64,000 bases of DNA from Bacillus spizizenii TU-B-10 (GTDB lineage Bacteria; Bacillota; Bacilli; Bacillales; Bacillaceae), in NCBI RefSeq assembly GCF_000227465.1, contig NC_016047.1, positions 945,001-1,009,000 on the forward strand, given 5' to 3'. The first letter of the stretch is position 1. The number at the start of each line of letters is the position of its first letter. Made by a program: the position numbers and the translations under genes. Under the pieces are notes generated by a model. It did no database searches. It saw only the letters and a program-made list of their open reading frames with translations, and was not told the DNA's origin. This document shows positions 26,974 to 35,352 of the stretch, piece after piece.

Positions 26974-27492
26974 ATGGGGAAAAAAATTGCAGTTGTTTTG
27001 ACAGATTATTTTGAGGACAGCGAGTACACTGAACCTGCGAAAACCTTTAAAGAAGCGGGACATGAACTGACTGTCATTGAAAATGAAAAAGGAAAAACAG
27101 TAAAAGGCAAGCAGGGGAACGCGGAAGTGACGGTTGACGCGTCCATTGACGACGTAAACCCTTCAGACTTTGATGCGCTTTTGATTCCCGGTGGATTTTC
27201 GCCAGACCAGCTTCGCGCGGATGACCGTTTCGTCCAATTTGCAAAAGCGTTTATGACTGACAAAAAACCGGTATTTGCGATTTGCCACGGCCCGCAGCTT
27301 TTAATCAATGCGAAAGAGCTCGATGGCCGAAAAGCGACAGGCTATACGTCCATTCGTGTTGACATGGAAAACGCGGGTGCTGACGTTGTGGATCAGGAAG
27401 TGGTCGTTTGCCAAGATCAATTGGTCACAAGCCGCACACCGGATGATATTCCGGCGTTTAATCGTGAATCGTTAGCATTGCTTGAGAAATAA
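26974..27492 (+). CDS. yfkM: General stress protein 18, DJ-1/PfpI family
   Basis: A 172-residue member of the DJ-1/PfpI class I glutamine amidotransferase-like superfamily. The nucleophile-elbow Cys is in VFAICHGPQLLI (near residue 104), with Glu in DYFEDSEYTEPAKTF near the N-terminus and His next to the Cys. Such proteins act as deglycases, chaperones or proteases; which applies here is unsettled. A sigma-B-type promoter precedes it. The ATG has GGGAGG 8 nt upstream. It converges on yfkL across a strong terminator. Confidence 0.93.
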   Translation: MGKKIAVVLTDYFEDSEYTEPAKTFKEAGHELTVIENEKGKTVKGKQGNAEVTVDASIDDVNPSDFDALLIPGGFSPDQLRADDRFVQFAKAFMTDKKPVFAICHGPQLLINAKELDGRKATGYTSIRVDMENAGADVVDQEVVVCQDQLVTSRTPDDIPAFNRESLALLEK

Positions 27493-27525
27493 AAAAACGG
27501 ACGCTCCCGGGCGTCCGTTTTTTGT
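27493..27525. terminator. Bidirectional terminator between yfkM and yfkL
   Basis: AAACGGACGC / GCGTCCGTTT with a 5-nt loop and flanking A and T runs. Confidence 0.92.
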
Positions 27526-27528
27526 TGC

Positions 27529-28716
27529 TTAGGCTTGAGCACCTGTCAGTTTCTTGTATCTGTAATATAAGAAGGCGGCTGCAGCTGTTCCGATGACTGC
27601 TATGCCGAAGTCGAACATAAAGATATGGGCGATGCCTTCCGATTTTGCGATGAGCCCCGTGGCAATCGGCAGCAGAATCGACGCGATGCTTGAAGCGGTG
27701 GCTACAATTCCGGTAACGGTTCCTTTTCGCTTCCAGAAAAGCTCTGTCATTAATGTAATGGTAATTTGAAACACACCCGCGGTAGAAAAGCCTAAGAAAA
27801 AGGCGGTGATGTCCAGCACAACCGGGACATGAACCGTCAGCATGACTGCGAGTGTACATAAAGTAATAACAGGATATAAGAGCGTAATCATGACCGGCTT
27901 TATCCATCTGTTCAGTAAAACGGCTAGTAATAATACAGATGTCAGAGATCCTATGCTGTAATAACTCAGCAATTGCACGGATGCTGATTCAGCTAAACCG
28001 GCAGACTTTTGCGCATAGCTCGGAAGCCAGATTTGAGAAACAGTAAATAAAGCCGTTGATGTAAAACCGATAATGATCAGTGCGGTGCCTTCTTTCTGAA
28101 AAACGGGTTCAGACAAGAAAGCGGGAGATTCCTGTTGGCCGCTGTTAGTTGGTTTCTGTTTCTTAGGAAACGAAAGTGTTGATAGATAAACGATATTCAG
28201 CGCATAGACCGCTGCCGGCAGATAAAAAGCAAATCCGTAAAACAGGCTGTGGTCTGACAAAAATGTGATCAAAAGCGGCAAAAGAGTGGCCCCAACAGAC
28301 ATAAAGGCTTTGACCAGGACATTCGCCGAGCCGGAAGCAGCCGGGAAGAGCTCGGTTAGGGCCGGATATGTTCCAGCGTCCATCGCTGAATTTGCGACTC
28401 CGGCTAATAAGGCGAACACAAACGCCAGTTCATAGCTCGGTGACAAAGGAATACCGACTAAAAAGACGGCCATAATTCCCGCAGAAGCGATAACAAGCGG
28501 CTTTCTGCCAATTTTATCTGATAAAACGCCGGAAATTCCGTATGTCAGCAGCTTGCCGAAGCCGATAGCGGCAATGACATAACTGATGCCGGTCGGGTCG
28601 GTATTCCACTGTTTCGTTAAAGAGGACATATTGGATGCCAGAATGATGTTGACCATCCCCAGAAAGAAGTAGTTGATATACATTCCGGATGCTGTTTTGA
28701 TAACTGTCGTTTTCAT
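27529..28716 (-). CDS. yfkL: MFS transporter, function unknown
   Basis: A 395-residue major facilitator with 12 predicted helices. The family loop motif between helices 2 and 3 appears as GVLSDKIGRKPLV (residues about 58-72). It resembles drug-efflux or sugar-acid members but I cannot name a substrate. The ATG has AAGGAG 8 nt upstream. 28717-28895, between it and yfkK, shows no gene that I can support. Confidence 0.88.
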   Translation of the reverse strand: MKTTVIKTASGMYINYFFLGMVNIILASNMSSLTKQWNTDPTGISYVIAAIGFGKLLTYGISGVLSDKIGRKPLVIASAGIMAVFLVGIPLSPSYELAFVFALLAGVANSAMDAGTYPALTELFPAASGSANVLVKAFMSVGATLLPLLITFLSDHSLFYGFAFYLPAAVYALNIVYLSTLSFPKKQKPTNSGQQESPAFLSEPVFQKEGTALIIIGFTSTALFTVSQIWLPSYAQKSAGLAESASVQLLSYYSIGSLTSVLLLAVLLNRWIKPVMITLLYPVITLCTLAVMLTVHVPVVLDITAFFLGFSTAGVFQITITLMTELFWKRKGTVTGIVATASSIASILLPIATGLIAKSEGIAHIFMFDFGIAVIGTAAAAFLYYRYKKLTGAQA

Positions 28717-28895
28717 GCTTGTACTCCTTCAAATCTTATTCGAACATTGTCATCAACAGGCATTTCTTTACCGGTCAAATAGCAGAAAGCGAAAACGTTC
28801 TGCCACAGTATCATGTTTGGCCGCCTGTTTCTTCCGGTTGTAAAAATAAAGTTCATGACGCATGTTTTAAGGAAAATTGGTTTTGGGGCAATGAT

Positions 28896-28926
28896 AAAAA
28901 AGACTCGCCGAGTTTCCGGCCAGTCT
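28896..28926 (-). terminator. Terminator after yfkK
   Basis: On the minus strand GACTGGCCG ... CGGCGAGTC then six Ts, just after the yfkK stop; the stem has one mismatch. Confidence 0.75.
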
Positions 28927-28929
28927 CAT

Positions 28930-29145
28930 TTATTTACGAAGTGAGGCTAGTTCTTGAGCAATCGCCTGCATTTCACTAGGGCTGAATGATTGTTTTTTCA
29001 TCACCATGCTGTGAAGGTACGTGAGGTCTTCGATCTTTTCATCACTGAAATCCTCCGCTTTAATCACGCCGACGTTCAGCATGTTCAGTTTTTGGGAAAT
29101 CTCTTCAATCATTTGAGTTAACGTTTCTGTATTTGGGCTGGACAA
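28930..29145 (-). CDS. yfkK: UPF0435/DUF1128 small protein
   Basis: A 71-residue helical, acidic protein starting [20 protein letters not shown] and containing [13 protein letters not shown], the DUF1128 signature shared among Bacillales. The start is a TTG at 29145, chosen because AAAGGATG lies 7 nt upstream and no ATG is available. Function unknown. Divergent from yfkJ. Confidence 0.88.
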   Translation of the reverse strand: MSSPNTETLTQMIEEISQKLNMLNVGVIKAEDFSDEKIEDLTYLHSMVMKKQSFSPSEMQAIAQELASLRK

Positions 29146-29301
29146 ATGGTTCCATCCTTTCTTTGCGCGATATTCGGTATGTTTTATTCTAACAGAATTC
29201 GATCAGAAAAAAACCCTATTCTAAGAGCTTGCTGTTGATTTCAAAAAAGTGGAGACATCAGTTGAAAAGGAAATGAACATCCTACTAAGATATTGATGAA
29301 G

Positions 29302-29327
29302 GTTTCTTTTTAGAGAAATATGGGCAA
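29302..29327 (+). promoter_or_regulatory. Sigma-B-type promoter of yfkJ-yfkI-yfkH
   Basis: GTTTCT, a 14-nt spacer and GGGCAA resemble a sigma-B promoter and sit 22 nt before the yfkJ start. The yfkJIH genes are reported as general stress genes in B. subtilis. Confidence 0.6.
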
Positions 29328-29348
29328 AGAATAGGGAGGTTGCACAAG

Positions 29349-29819
29349 ATGATAAGCGTGTTATTTGTTTGTTTAGGAAACATTTGCCGGTCTCCGATGG
29401 CGGAAGCGATTTTTCGGGACTTGGCAGCCAAAAAAGGATTAGAGGGGAAAATCAAGACGGACTCAGCCGGCATCGGCGGCTGGCACATCGGCAATCCGCC
29501 GCATGAAGGAACACAGGAGATATTGCGCAGAGAAGGAATCAGCTTTGAGGGCATGCTGGCGCGTCAAGTCAGCGAACAGGATCTGGCCGATTTTGTTTAC
29601 ATCATTGCGATGGATGCAGAAAATATCGGGAGCCTCAGAAGCATGGCGGGCTTTAAGAACACATCGCATATCAAAAGGCTGCTGGACTATGTTGAAGATT
29701 CAGATTTGGCTGACGTTCCCGATCCTTACTACACAGGGAACTTTGAAGAGGTCTGCCAATTAATCAAATCGGGCTGTGAGCATCTGCTTGCATCCATTCA
29801 AAAAGAAAACCAATTGTGA
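29349..29819 (+). CDS. yfkJ: Low-molecular-weight protein tyrosine phosphatase
   Basis: A 156-residue cytoplasmic phosphatase. The P-loop CLGNICRS (CX5R, Cys about residue 8) follows the first strand, and the general-acid Asp is in VPDPYYTG near residue 123, both as in LMW-PTPs. The ATG at 29349 is 9 nt after GGGAGG; an in-frame TTG at 29340 abuts the ribosome site and is rejected. First gene of a probable three-gene stress operon. Confidence 0.94.
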   Translation: MISVLFVCLGNICRSPMAEAIFRDLAAKKGLEGKIKTDSAGIGGWHIGNPPHEGTQEILRREGISFEGMLARQVSEQDLADFVYIIAMDAENIGSLRSMAGFKNTSHIKRLLDYVEDSDLADVPDPYYTGNFEEVCQLIKSGCEHLLASIQKENQL

Positions 29820-29836
29820 GTGAAAGGAGAATTTGC

Positions 29837-30157
29837 ATGAACAACGAACGTTTAATGCTGAAAGGTATATTTCTCGGAGCTGCGGCAGGTGCGGCGTTAT
29901 CGCTGCTCCATAAGCCGACAAGACAGGCATGCTGCATGAGATGGCTGACATGCAAGCATAAACTTTCACTGTACAAAAGCAATCCGGAGCTGTTGAAAAA
30001 CACCGTCATCACAAAAGTGGATGAGGCCAAGAAGCTGGCCCAGACGCTGTCAAATGAAGTCGGCTTTGTAAATCAGCAGGTGAAAGAGCTGAAGAAAACA
30101 ACACCGCAAGTGATGGAGCTTGTACAAGAAACGAAAGAGCATTTTTCAAAAAAGTGA
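29837..30157 (+). CDS. yfkI: YtxH-like small membrane-anchored protein
   Basis: A 106-residue protein with a short glycine/alanine-rich membrane segment (GIFLGAAAGAALSLL, residues about 10-24) followed by a helical, lysine-rich cytoplasmic region (VDEAKKLAQTL, QVKELKKTTPQVM) with coiled-coil character. This is the layout of YtxH-family stress proteins. The ATG at 29837 follows AAAGGAG; codons further upstream overlap yfkJ. Function unknown. Confidence 0.82.
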   Translation: MNNERLMLKGIFLGAAAGAALSLLHKPTRQACCMRWLTCKHKLSLYKSNPELLKNTVITKVDEAKKLAQTLSNEVGFVNQQVKELKKTTPQVMELVQETKEHFSKK

Positions 30158-30180
30158 TCAAACATGCGAGGTGAGACGAC

Positions 30181-31008
30181 ATGAATTTTTTGAAAGAGCT
30201 TTTCAGCAGATACACCCTTCATGAAGGGCAAAGCAAATCAGCGGAGCTGGCGTATTTCTTTCTATTGTCGTTGTTTCCGTTTTTGATTTTTATGCTGACC
30301 CTCACTGCGTATCTGCCTATTTCTACCAATGATGTCCTGGGAGTTGTAAAACAATATGCTCCCGACAGTGCGATGTCCCTCGTTGAATCCATTACCCAAC
30401 AAACCTTAAATAATCGAAATGGCGGCTTGCTGTCATTCGGGATTATCGCGGCTTTATGGTCTGCGTCTAATGGAATGAACGCCATCGTCCGATCATTAAA
30501 CCACGCGTATGAAGTGGAGGAAAACCGCTCTTTTATCATTGTTCGTCTAACCTCAATTTTTCTGACAATCGCCATGGTATTTACGATTTTAGTGGCCCTG
30601 CTGCTGCCGGTATTCGGCCGGGAGATTGGAAGGCTCGCTTCAGATTTTGTCGGCGCATCGGATCTGTTTTTATCTATATGGGCCGCAATTCGCTGGGGTG
30701 TCAGCCCGCTTGTGCTGCTAATCGTTTTTTCCGCCCTGTATGTGATTGCGCCGAACAAAAAACTGTCCCTTCGGTTTGTCATGCCGGGTGCGGTGTTTGC
30801 GACCATCGGCTGGATCGTTGTCAGCACTCTGTTTTCGTTTTACGTCAGCACGTTTGCCAACTATAGCGCCACATATGGAAGCATCGGGGGAATCATCGTC
30901 CTGATGATTTGGTTTTACCTGAGCGGCATTTTAATTATTTTGGGGGGAGAAATCAACGCTCTTTTACATAAACGTAAAAAGCTTCCTGATGAAAATCCCT
31001 ATCATTAG
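30181..31008 (+). CDS. yfkH: YihY/BrkB family inner-membrane protein
   Basis: A 275-residue protein with about six membrane helices of the YihY/virulence factor BrkB family; family markers are SAELAYFFLLSLFPFLIF, GIIAALWSASNGMNAIVRSLNHAYEVEENR and YGSIGGIIVLMIWFYLSG. Early annotations as RNase BN were wrong for this family; the role is unknown. It starts 23 nt after yfkI, with GAGGTGAG upstream, so it closes the yfkJ-yfkI-yfkH operon. Confidence 0.9.
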   Translation: MNFLKELFSRYTLHEGQSKSAELAYFFLLSLFPFLIFMLTLTAYLPISTNDVLGVVKQYAPDSAMSLVESITQQTLNNRNGGLLSFGIIAALWSASNGMNAIVRSLNHAYEVEENRSFIIVRLTSIFLTIAMVFTILVALLLPVFGREIGRLASDFVGASDLFLSIWAAIRWGVSPLVLLIVFSALYVIAPNKKLSLRFVMPGAVFATIGWIVVSTLFSFYVSTFANYSATYGSIGGIIVLMIWFYLSGILIILGGEINALLHKRKKLPDENPYH

Positions 31009-31060
31009 CGCACCCTATAAATGAACTTCGGTTCAAAAAAGAAGTCGGGGGGCTATCGTG

Positions 31061-31168
31061 ATGACCAAGCATACAAAAAAAGGCGGAAGCCATAACAAAC
31101 AAAATTCGAAAAGCAAATCGAGCAATAAAACAAGCGGAAGCGCCAACGGACAAAACGGCTATCATTAG
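31061..31168 (+). CDS. Small Lys/Ser/Asn/Gly-rich peptide, unannotated type
   Basis: A 35-codon ORF, MTKHTKKGGSHNKQNSKSKS continuing to NGQNGYH, with GGGGGG 8 nt before the ATG and a strong terminator 3 nt after the stop. The composition (very hydrophilic, no Cys, no aromatic except the last Tyr) resembles minor small acid-soluble spore proteins, but I do not recognise the family. It is preceded by a small UUCG hairpin (TGAAC-TTCG-GTTCA) at 31021-31036. A GTG 3 nt earlier is a possible alternative start. The 11-base string CTATCATTAGC occurs both at its end and at the end of yfkH. Confidence 0.55.
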   Translation: MTKHTKKGGSHNKQNSKSKSSNKTSGSANGQNGYH

Positions 31169-31171
31169 CAT

Positions 31172-31204
31172 AAAAGCCTCCTGACATGATGTCAGGAGGC
31201 TTTT
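31172..31204. terminator. Bidirectional terminator before yfkF
   Basis: AAAAGCCTCCTGACA / TGTCAGGAGGCTTTT, a perfect 15-bp stem with a 3-nt loop. Confidence 0.95.
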
Positions 31205-31207
31205 CGA

Positions 31208-32383
31208 TTAAGAAGATGAAGAATAGGTTTCAGCCGGTGACCAGCTTTTCGGTTTGCCCAGCACAAGGGCAAGCCACACAGCGCTAAGCGTAAGGGTAAT
31301 GAAATAAAACAAGTTTGCGCTTTCAAATGTCTGCATATACCAGCCGCCGGCAATCGGACCGAGGATGCTGCCGAGACTGAATGTAATGCCGCAAAGCAGG
31401 TTCCCCGCCGGCAGCAGGTGGGACGGAAGCAGATCTGTCATATAGCTGATGCCAAGGGTAAAGGTGGATCCTACTGCCATTCCTGCAATAAAAAAGCAGC
31501 AGCCGATTATGTAAGGCAAAGGAAACACGCCGGCGATGAAAAAGCAGAGTGCCCTTGTCAGCAAAATCACAAGCAGCACATTCCGTCGCCCGTATTTATC
31601 GCTGAGGATACCGAGCGGAAACTGAAAGATTATGCTCCCAATCGCAAATGCGGGAAGGATCAGTGCCACTGCGTCTACAGATATCCCCAAACGGAGCGCA
31701 TACACCGGAAAGCTTCCGTTTAGCGCCGTCTCCAGAAAGCCGTAGCCAAATGTAGGCATAAAGGCAACCCATCCAAACAGCATGGCTTGATAAAACCGCC
31801 TGAAACTATTGTCTGATTTGGTTTCGTGAGGACTGGTTTCCGGGTATGCATTTTGTAGAAAGAAAACAAAAAGCCACGCAAACAGACTGAAGCAGCCGGA
31901 CACGATAAAAGGCAGCGACGGGCTCAGCTTGACAAGCGGAACCATGAACGGGCCCGCGGCAAAGCCAAGGCCGAAGGAAAGCCCGTAAATAGACAGATTT
32001 CTTCCGCGATTTTGTTTCGATGACATGGAGGTCACCCACGTTTGCGTAGAAAAGTGAAGCATGTGGTCGCCGATCCCGATAAACAGGCGAAGCAGGAACC
32101 AGATCCAAACCGAATGAAGCCAAATAAATCCGAACAAGCTTAAAATGACAATGCTTCCGCCAATGACGATCAGCGGCTTGAATCCGAGCTTTCTGAGCGG
32201 CGCTTCCATAAACGGAGAAGCCAAAAGCACGCCGATATACAATCCGGTTGCGTGCAGGCCATTGATGGCGGCCGATTCCCCATTTGTTTCAAAAATAATC
32301 GAGATGACAGGCAGCAGCATGCCTTGTGAAAACCCGGAAATGGAAACGAGCAAAACAAGGATAAAGAAATGAAATCGTGACAT
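31208..32383 (-). CDS. yfkF: MFS transporter, function unknown
   Basis: A 391-residue major facilitator with 12 predicted helices. The helix 8-9 loop GILSDKYGRRNVLLV carries the DxxGRR-type motif of the superfamily. It resembles the YfkF/YttB-like multidrug-type group, but no substrate can be assigned. AAGGAG lies 9 nt before the ATG. Divergent from chaA, with a 168-nt AT-rich promoter gap. Confidence 0.88.
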   Translation of the reverse strand: MSRFHFFILVLLVSISGFSQGMLLPVISIIFETNGESAAINGLHATGLYIGVLLASPFMEAPLRKLGFKPLIVIGGSIVILSLFGFIWLHSVWIWFLLRLFIGIGDHMLHFSTQTWVTSMSSKQNRGRNLSIYGLSFGLGFAAGPFMVPLVKLSPSLPFIVSGCFSLFAWLFVFFLQNAYPETSPHETKSDNSFRRFYQAMLFGWVAFMPTFGYGFLETALNGSFPVYALRLGISVDAVALILPAFAIGSIIFQFPLGILSDKYGRRNVLLVILLTRALCFFIAGVFPLPYIIGCCFFIAGMAVGSTFTLGISYMTDLLPSHLLPAGNLLCGITFSLGSILGPIAGGWYMQTFESANLFYFITLTLSAVWLALVLGKPKSWSPAETYSSSS

Positions 32384-32551
32384 CGTGTTTTTCTCCTTAT
32401 GTGGAATCTATGTTGATCGTACAATGATTTCCAAAAGCAGGCAACATGAAAAAAAGCTTATATCACAAGTAAACAATTGAACTCGTGTAATCATGATGAT
32501 TTTTGTGAAGAATAAAAATAAAACAAGTCATATAAAAGGAGCCAACTCACC

Positions 32552-33607
32552 ATGAATCGTATCTTTTTTATTTTAGTGGCGGCGGGGATTCCGCTTTCTG
32601 TGATCGGCAGTTTCATGCATTGGCCTTCTGCCATTCTCTTTGCAGTGTATTGCATAACAATTATCGCACTTGCAAGCTATATGGGGAGGGCGACAGAATC
32701 GCTGTCCATAATCGCAGGACCGCGGATCGGCGGTTTGCTGAACGCCACCTTCGGGAATGCTGTTGAGTTAATCATCTCTTTATTTGCACTAAAGGAAGGC
32801 CTGACAGGAATCGTGCTTGCCTCTTTAACCGGTTCAGTGCTGGGGAACCTGTTGCTGGTAGCGGGCTTATCGTTTTTTGTCGGCGGTTTAAAATATAAGC
32901 GGCAGGAATTTAATATCCATGATGCCCGCCATAATTCCGGTCTTTTGATTTTTGCCATCATTGTCGCTTTCGTGATTCCGGAGGTATTCTCCGTTGGTAT
33001 GGGCGACGTGAGCAAGCTTAATTTAAGCATCGGCATCAGCATCATTTTGATTCTGTTATATGTGGCTGCTCTGTACTTTAAACTCGTTACGCACCGCGGT
33101 GTTTATCAGCCGAACAATGCCGCCCAGCATGTGGAAGAAGAGGAACCGGAATGGTCAGGCAAGGTGGCTACGATTGTCTTGTTTGCAGCAACGATTGCCG
33201 TGGCATATATATCCGAAAACCTGGTGCACACATTCCACTCGGTGGCCGAACAGTTCGGCTGGAGCGAGCTGTTTATCGGGGTCATCATCGTGGCGATTGT
33301 CGGTAATGCCGCGGAGCACGCGTCAGCCATCATTATGGCCTATAAAAATAAAATGGATATTGCAGTTGAAATCGCAGTCGGCTCGACGCTGCAGATTGCT
33401 ATGTTTGTCGCACCGGTTCTTGTGATCTGTTCCATCTTTTTCCCGGTAAGCATGCCGCTAGTCTTTACACTGCCGGAGCTTGTTGCGATGGTATCATCGG
33501 TTCTCTTGATGATCGCGATTTCGAATGACGGGGATTCCAACTGGTTTGAAGGGGCGACACTGCTTGCCGCCTATGTCATTATGGCGATCGGCTTTTTCCT
33601 TCTATAA
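32552..33607 (+). CDS. chaA: Ca2+/H+ antiporter (CAX family)
   Basis: A 351-residue, 11-helix exchanger. The two alpha repeats that form the ion site are clear: NATFGNAVELIISLFALKEG in the first half and VGNAAEHASAIIMAYKNKMD in the second; the acidic stretch VEEEEPEW between them is the cytoplasmic linker. It exports Ca2+ in exchange for protons; B. subtilis YfkE has been shown to do this. The ATG follows AAAAGGAG. It is followed 70 nt later by yfkD in the same direction. Confidence 0.93.
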   Translation: MNRIFFILVAAGIPLSVIGSFMHWPSAILFAVYCITIIALASYMGRATESLSIIAGPRIGGLLNATFGNAVELIISLFALKEGLTGIVLASLTGSVLGNLLLVAGLSFFVGGLKYKRQEFNIHDARHNSGLLIFAIIVAFVIPEVFSVGMGDVSKLNLSIGISIILILLYVAALYFKLVTHRGVYQPNNAAQHVEEEEPEWSGKVATIVLFAATIAVAYISENLVHTFHSVAEQFGWSELFIGVIIVAIVGNAAEHASAIIMAYKNKMDIAVEIAVGSTLQIAMFVAPVLVICSIFFPVSMPLVFTLPELVAMVSSVLLMIAISNDGDSNWFEGATLLAAYVIMAIGFFLL

Positions 33608-33677
33608 CCTGAAAAAAGGATGGATAACAACAAACAGGGATGAAAAGACTAAGGGAAAATGCCATAGAAAGAGTGAT

Positions 33678-34472
33678 ATGATGAAAAAGCTATTTCATTC
33701 CACACTTATTGTGTTGTTATTCTTTAGTTTTTTCGGTGTTCAGCCCATCCACGCGAAAAAGCAGTTTAAGGTTCCTAATTCTGTCGCAAGCATTTCAAAG
33801 GAAAACACATATCCGAATGCTTCACAGGATCAGCCGATGCTTCAGCCGAGCAAGCTGGCAAAGGAATTGCTCGATCATTCTGAGGTGAAGATTGAAAACC
33901 CGCACCTTATCAAAATGCTGAATGAGTCCAACATATCCGGTACACCGCTTGCAGTCGGCTACCGGGCGACAATATTTCTCGGGAAATGGGCGCTCGGCTA
34001 TGAATCAAATGAAACAGTCGCGAACTGGGAATATAAAAAAATCAACACAAACCGTGCAGATAACCGCGGCGGAAAAGAAACGGCTGAGATGCATTATGCC
34101 CAGGAACAGCAATACAAAGTGAAGGGCGGCTTGACAGCTAAGGTTCCAAATGCTGAAGATGTCAAAAGCATGATGATGCTGAAAGCGATGAAGAAAACGA
34201 ACCTTCCGCTTGCATTTGATACGGTTGTCGGTGCGGGTACAAAGCGGGATCAAATTTATAAAGTCGCTCCTAAAAAACTCGGTTATCTAAATGCATATGC
34301 ACCGGCTGTGAATGAAAAAGGAAAAGTGACTTACGGAGAAGTATACTTAGTGCTGAAAGGGAATAAACGAAAACTTGTCGTCAAAAATGTCACCTCACAG
34401 GGCATCGGCGCTTGGATTCCGGTTCAAGACCACCTCACGTTTAGCTTTCAGCTTTCCTCGCAGCCAAGATAA
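33678..34472 (+). CDS. yfkD: Secreted protein of the YfkD family
   Basis: A 264-residue protein with a clear signal peptide (KKLFHSTLIVLLFFSFFGVQPIHA, cleavage after the Ala) and a mature domain rich in Lys, with the YfkD-family stretch GTPLAVGYRATIFLGKWALGYESNETVANWEY. It belongs to a Bacillales family of unknown function; a sporulation role is reported as likely for relatives. Start taken as the first of two adjacent ATGs (33678, 33681). It lies between chaA and a bidirectional terminator. Confidence 0.87.
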   Translation: MMKKLFHSTLIVLLFFSFFGVQPIHAKKQFKVPNSVASISKENTYPNASQDQPMLQPSKLAKELLDHSEVKIENPHLIKMLNESNISGTPLAVGYRATIFLGKWALGYESNETVANWEYKKINTNRADNRGGKETAEMHYAQEQQYKVKGGLTAKVPNAEDVKSMMMLKAMKKTNLPLAFDTVVGAGTKRDQIYKVAPKKLGYLNAYAPAVNEKGKVTYGEVYLVLKGNKRKLVVKNVTSQGIGAWIPVQDHLTFSFQLSSQPR

Positions 34473-34473
34473 A

Positions 34474-34509
34474 CAAAAAACTGATTCCAACTCGGAATCA
34501 GTTTTTTAT
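34474..34509. terminator. Bidirectional terminator between yfkD and yfkC
   Basis: AAAAACTGATTCC / GGAATCAGTTTTT with a 5-nt loop. Confidence 0.93.
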
Positions 34510-35352
34510 TTATTGCGTTCTCTCAATTCTGACCGCTTCCTCAAGCATTTGCACATTGTTTTGGTACAGCTGGCGAACGAGAACCCGTCTTACTGCGAGG
34601 CTGGCGCTGAAATAATCATCATCTTTCACCATGCCTTTTACCGTAAATTCGACGCCGCGATTGATTTTATTCAATGCGGTGATCCCGTGGATTTGAAACG
34701 GTTCTGTTGGATTGCCGAATTCATCCCGCTTCAATGAATCCTGAAGCTCTTCATTCAGCATGTCACATGCTTCTTCCAATACGTTGTACACGCGGTCCGG
34801 ATCTTCTTTAAAGCTGATGAGAAAGGATTCGGTAATCCTCATAAAATCGATATTATAGTTCTCTATCTGTCTGACCTCGCCGTTGCTGATGGTGAGCAGT
34901 TTCCCGCTCCATTCCCGGATTTGCAGCGAGCGAAGGCCGATTTCCTCCACAGTCCCGTTAAACAAATTGTTGACGGTGACATAATCGCCTTTGTGCAGCT
35001 GTCGTTCATAAATTAAGAACACACCCGCCAGCACGTCCTTGATCAGCGATTGGGCGCCAAAACCGATGACGATACCGGCTACGCCAGCCCCGGCTAATAT
35101 TTTGCCGAAATCATGCACAAATAAAGAAATGACGTAAAAGATAAAACCAATCGTCGCCGTATACTGGGTGATAGAACGGACAAGGCTTTCAATCGTTTTT
35201 TCTTTTCTTTCTTCAATAAAGTCCGTCCGTTTAAAGAATAGCTGTACCAGCCGGTTGATGATAAAGACGCCGATCCAAAGGATAACAGCAACGAGGAGAA
35301 TATCGACGATTTTATTCTGAAAAATTTCCGTGAGTGTTTCTTCCATCCACAT
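34510..35352 (-). CDS. yfkC: MscS-type mechanosensitive channel
   Basis: A 280-residue small-conductance channel: three N-terminal helices, the third a Gly/Ala-rich pore helix (FGKILAGAGVAGIVIGFGAQSLIKDVLAG, residues about 80-110), then the beta domain with HKGDYVTVNNLFNGTVEEIGLRSLQIR. It opens on hypo-osmotic shock. The ATG at 35352 directly abuts the yfkAB stop codon (TAGATG), and its ribosome site lies inside yfkAB, so the two are translationally coupled. Confidence 0.93.
   Translation of the reverse strand: MWMEETLTEIFQNKIVDILLVAVILWIGVFIINRLVQLFFKRTDFIEERKEKTIESLVRSITQYTATIGFIFYVISLFVHDFGKILAGAGVAGIVIGFGAQSLIKDVLAGVFLIYERQLHKGDYVTVNNLFNGTVEEIGLRSLQIREWSGKLLTISNGEVRQIENYNIDFMRITESFLISFKEDPDRVYNVLEEACDMLNEELQDSLKRDEFGNPTEPFQIHGITALNKINRGVEFTVKGMVKDDDYFSASLAVRRVLVRQLYQNNVQMLEEAVRIERTQ

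Noticed and set aside
30219-30827. 202-codon minus-strand ORF
   Set aside because: Antisense to the YihY-family gene yfkH, with low-complexity shadow composition and no start signal.
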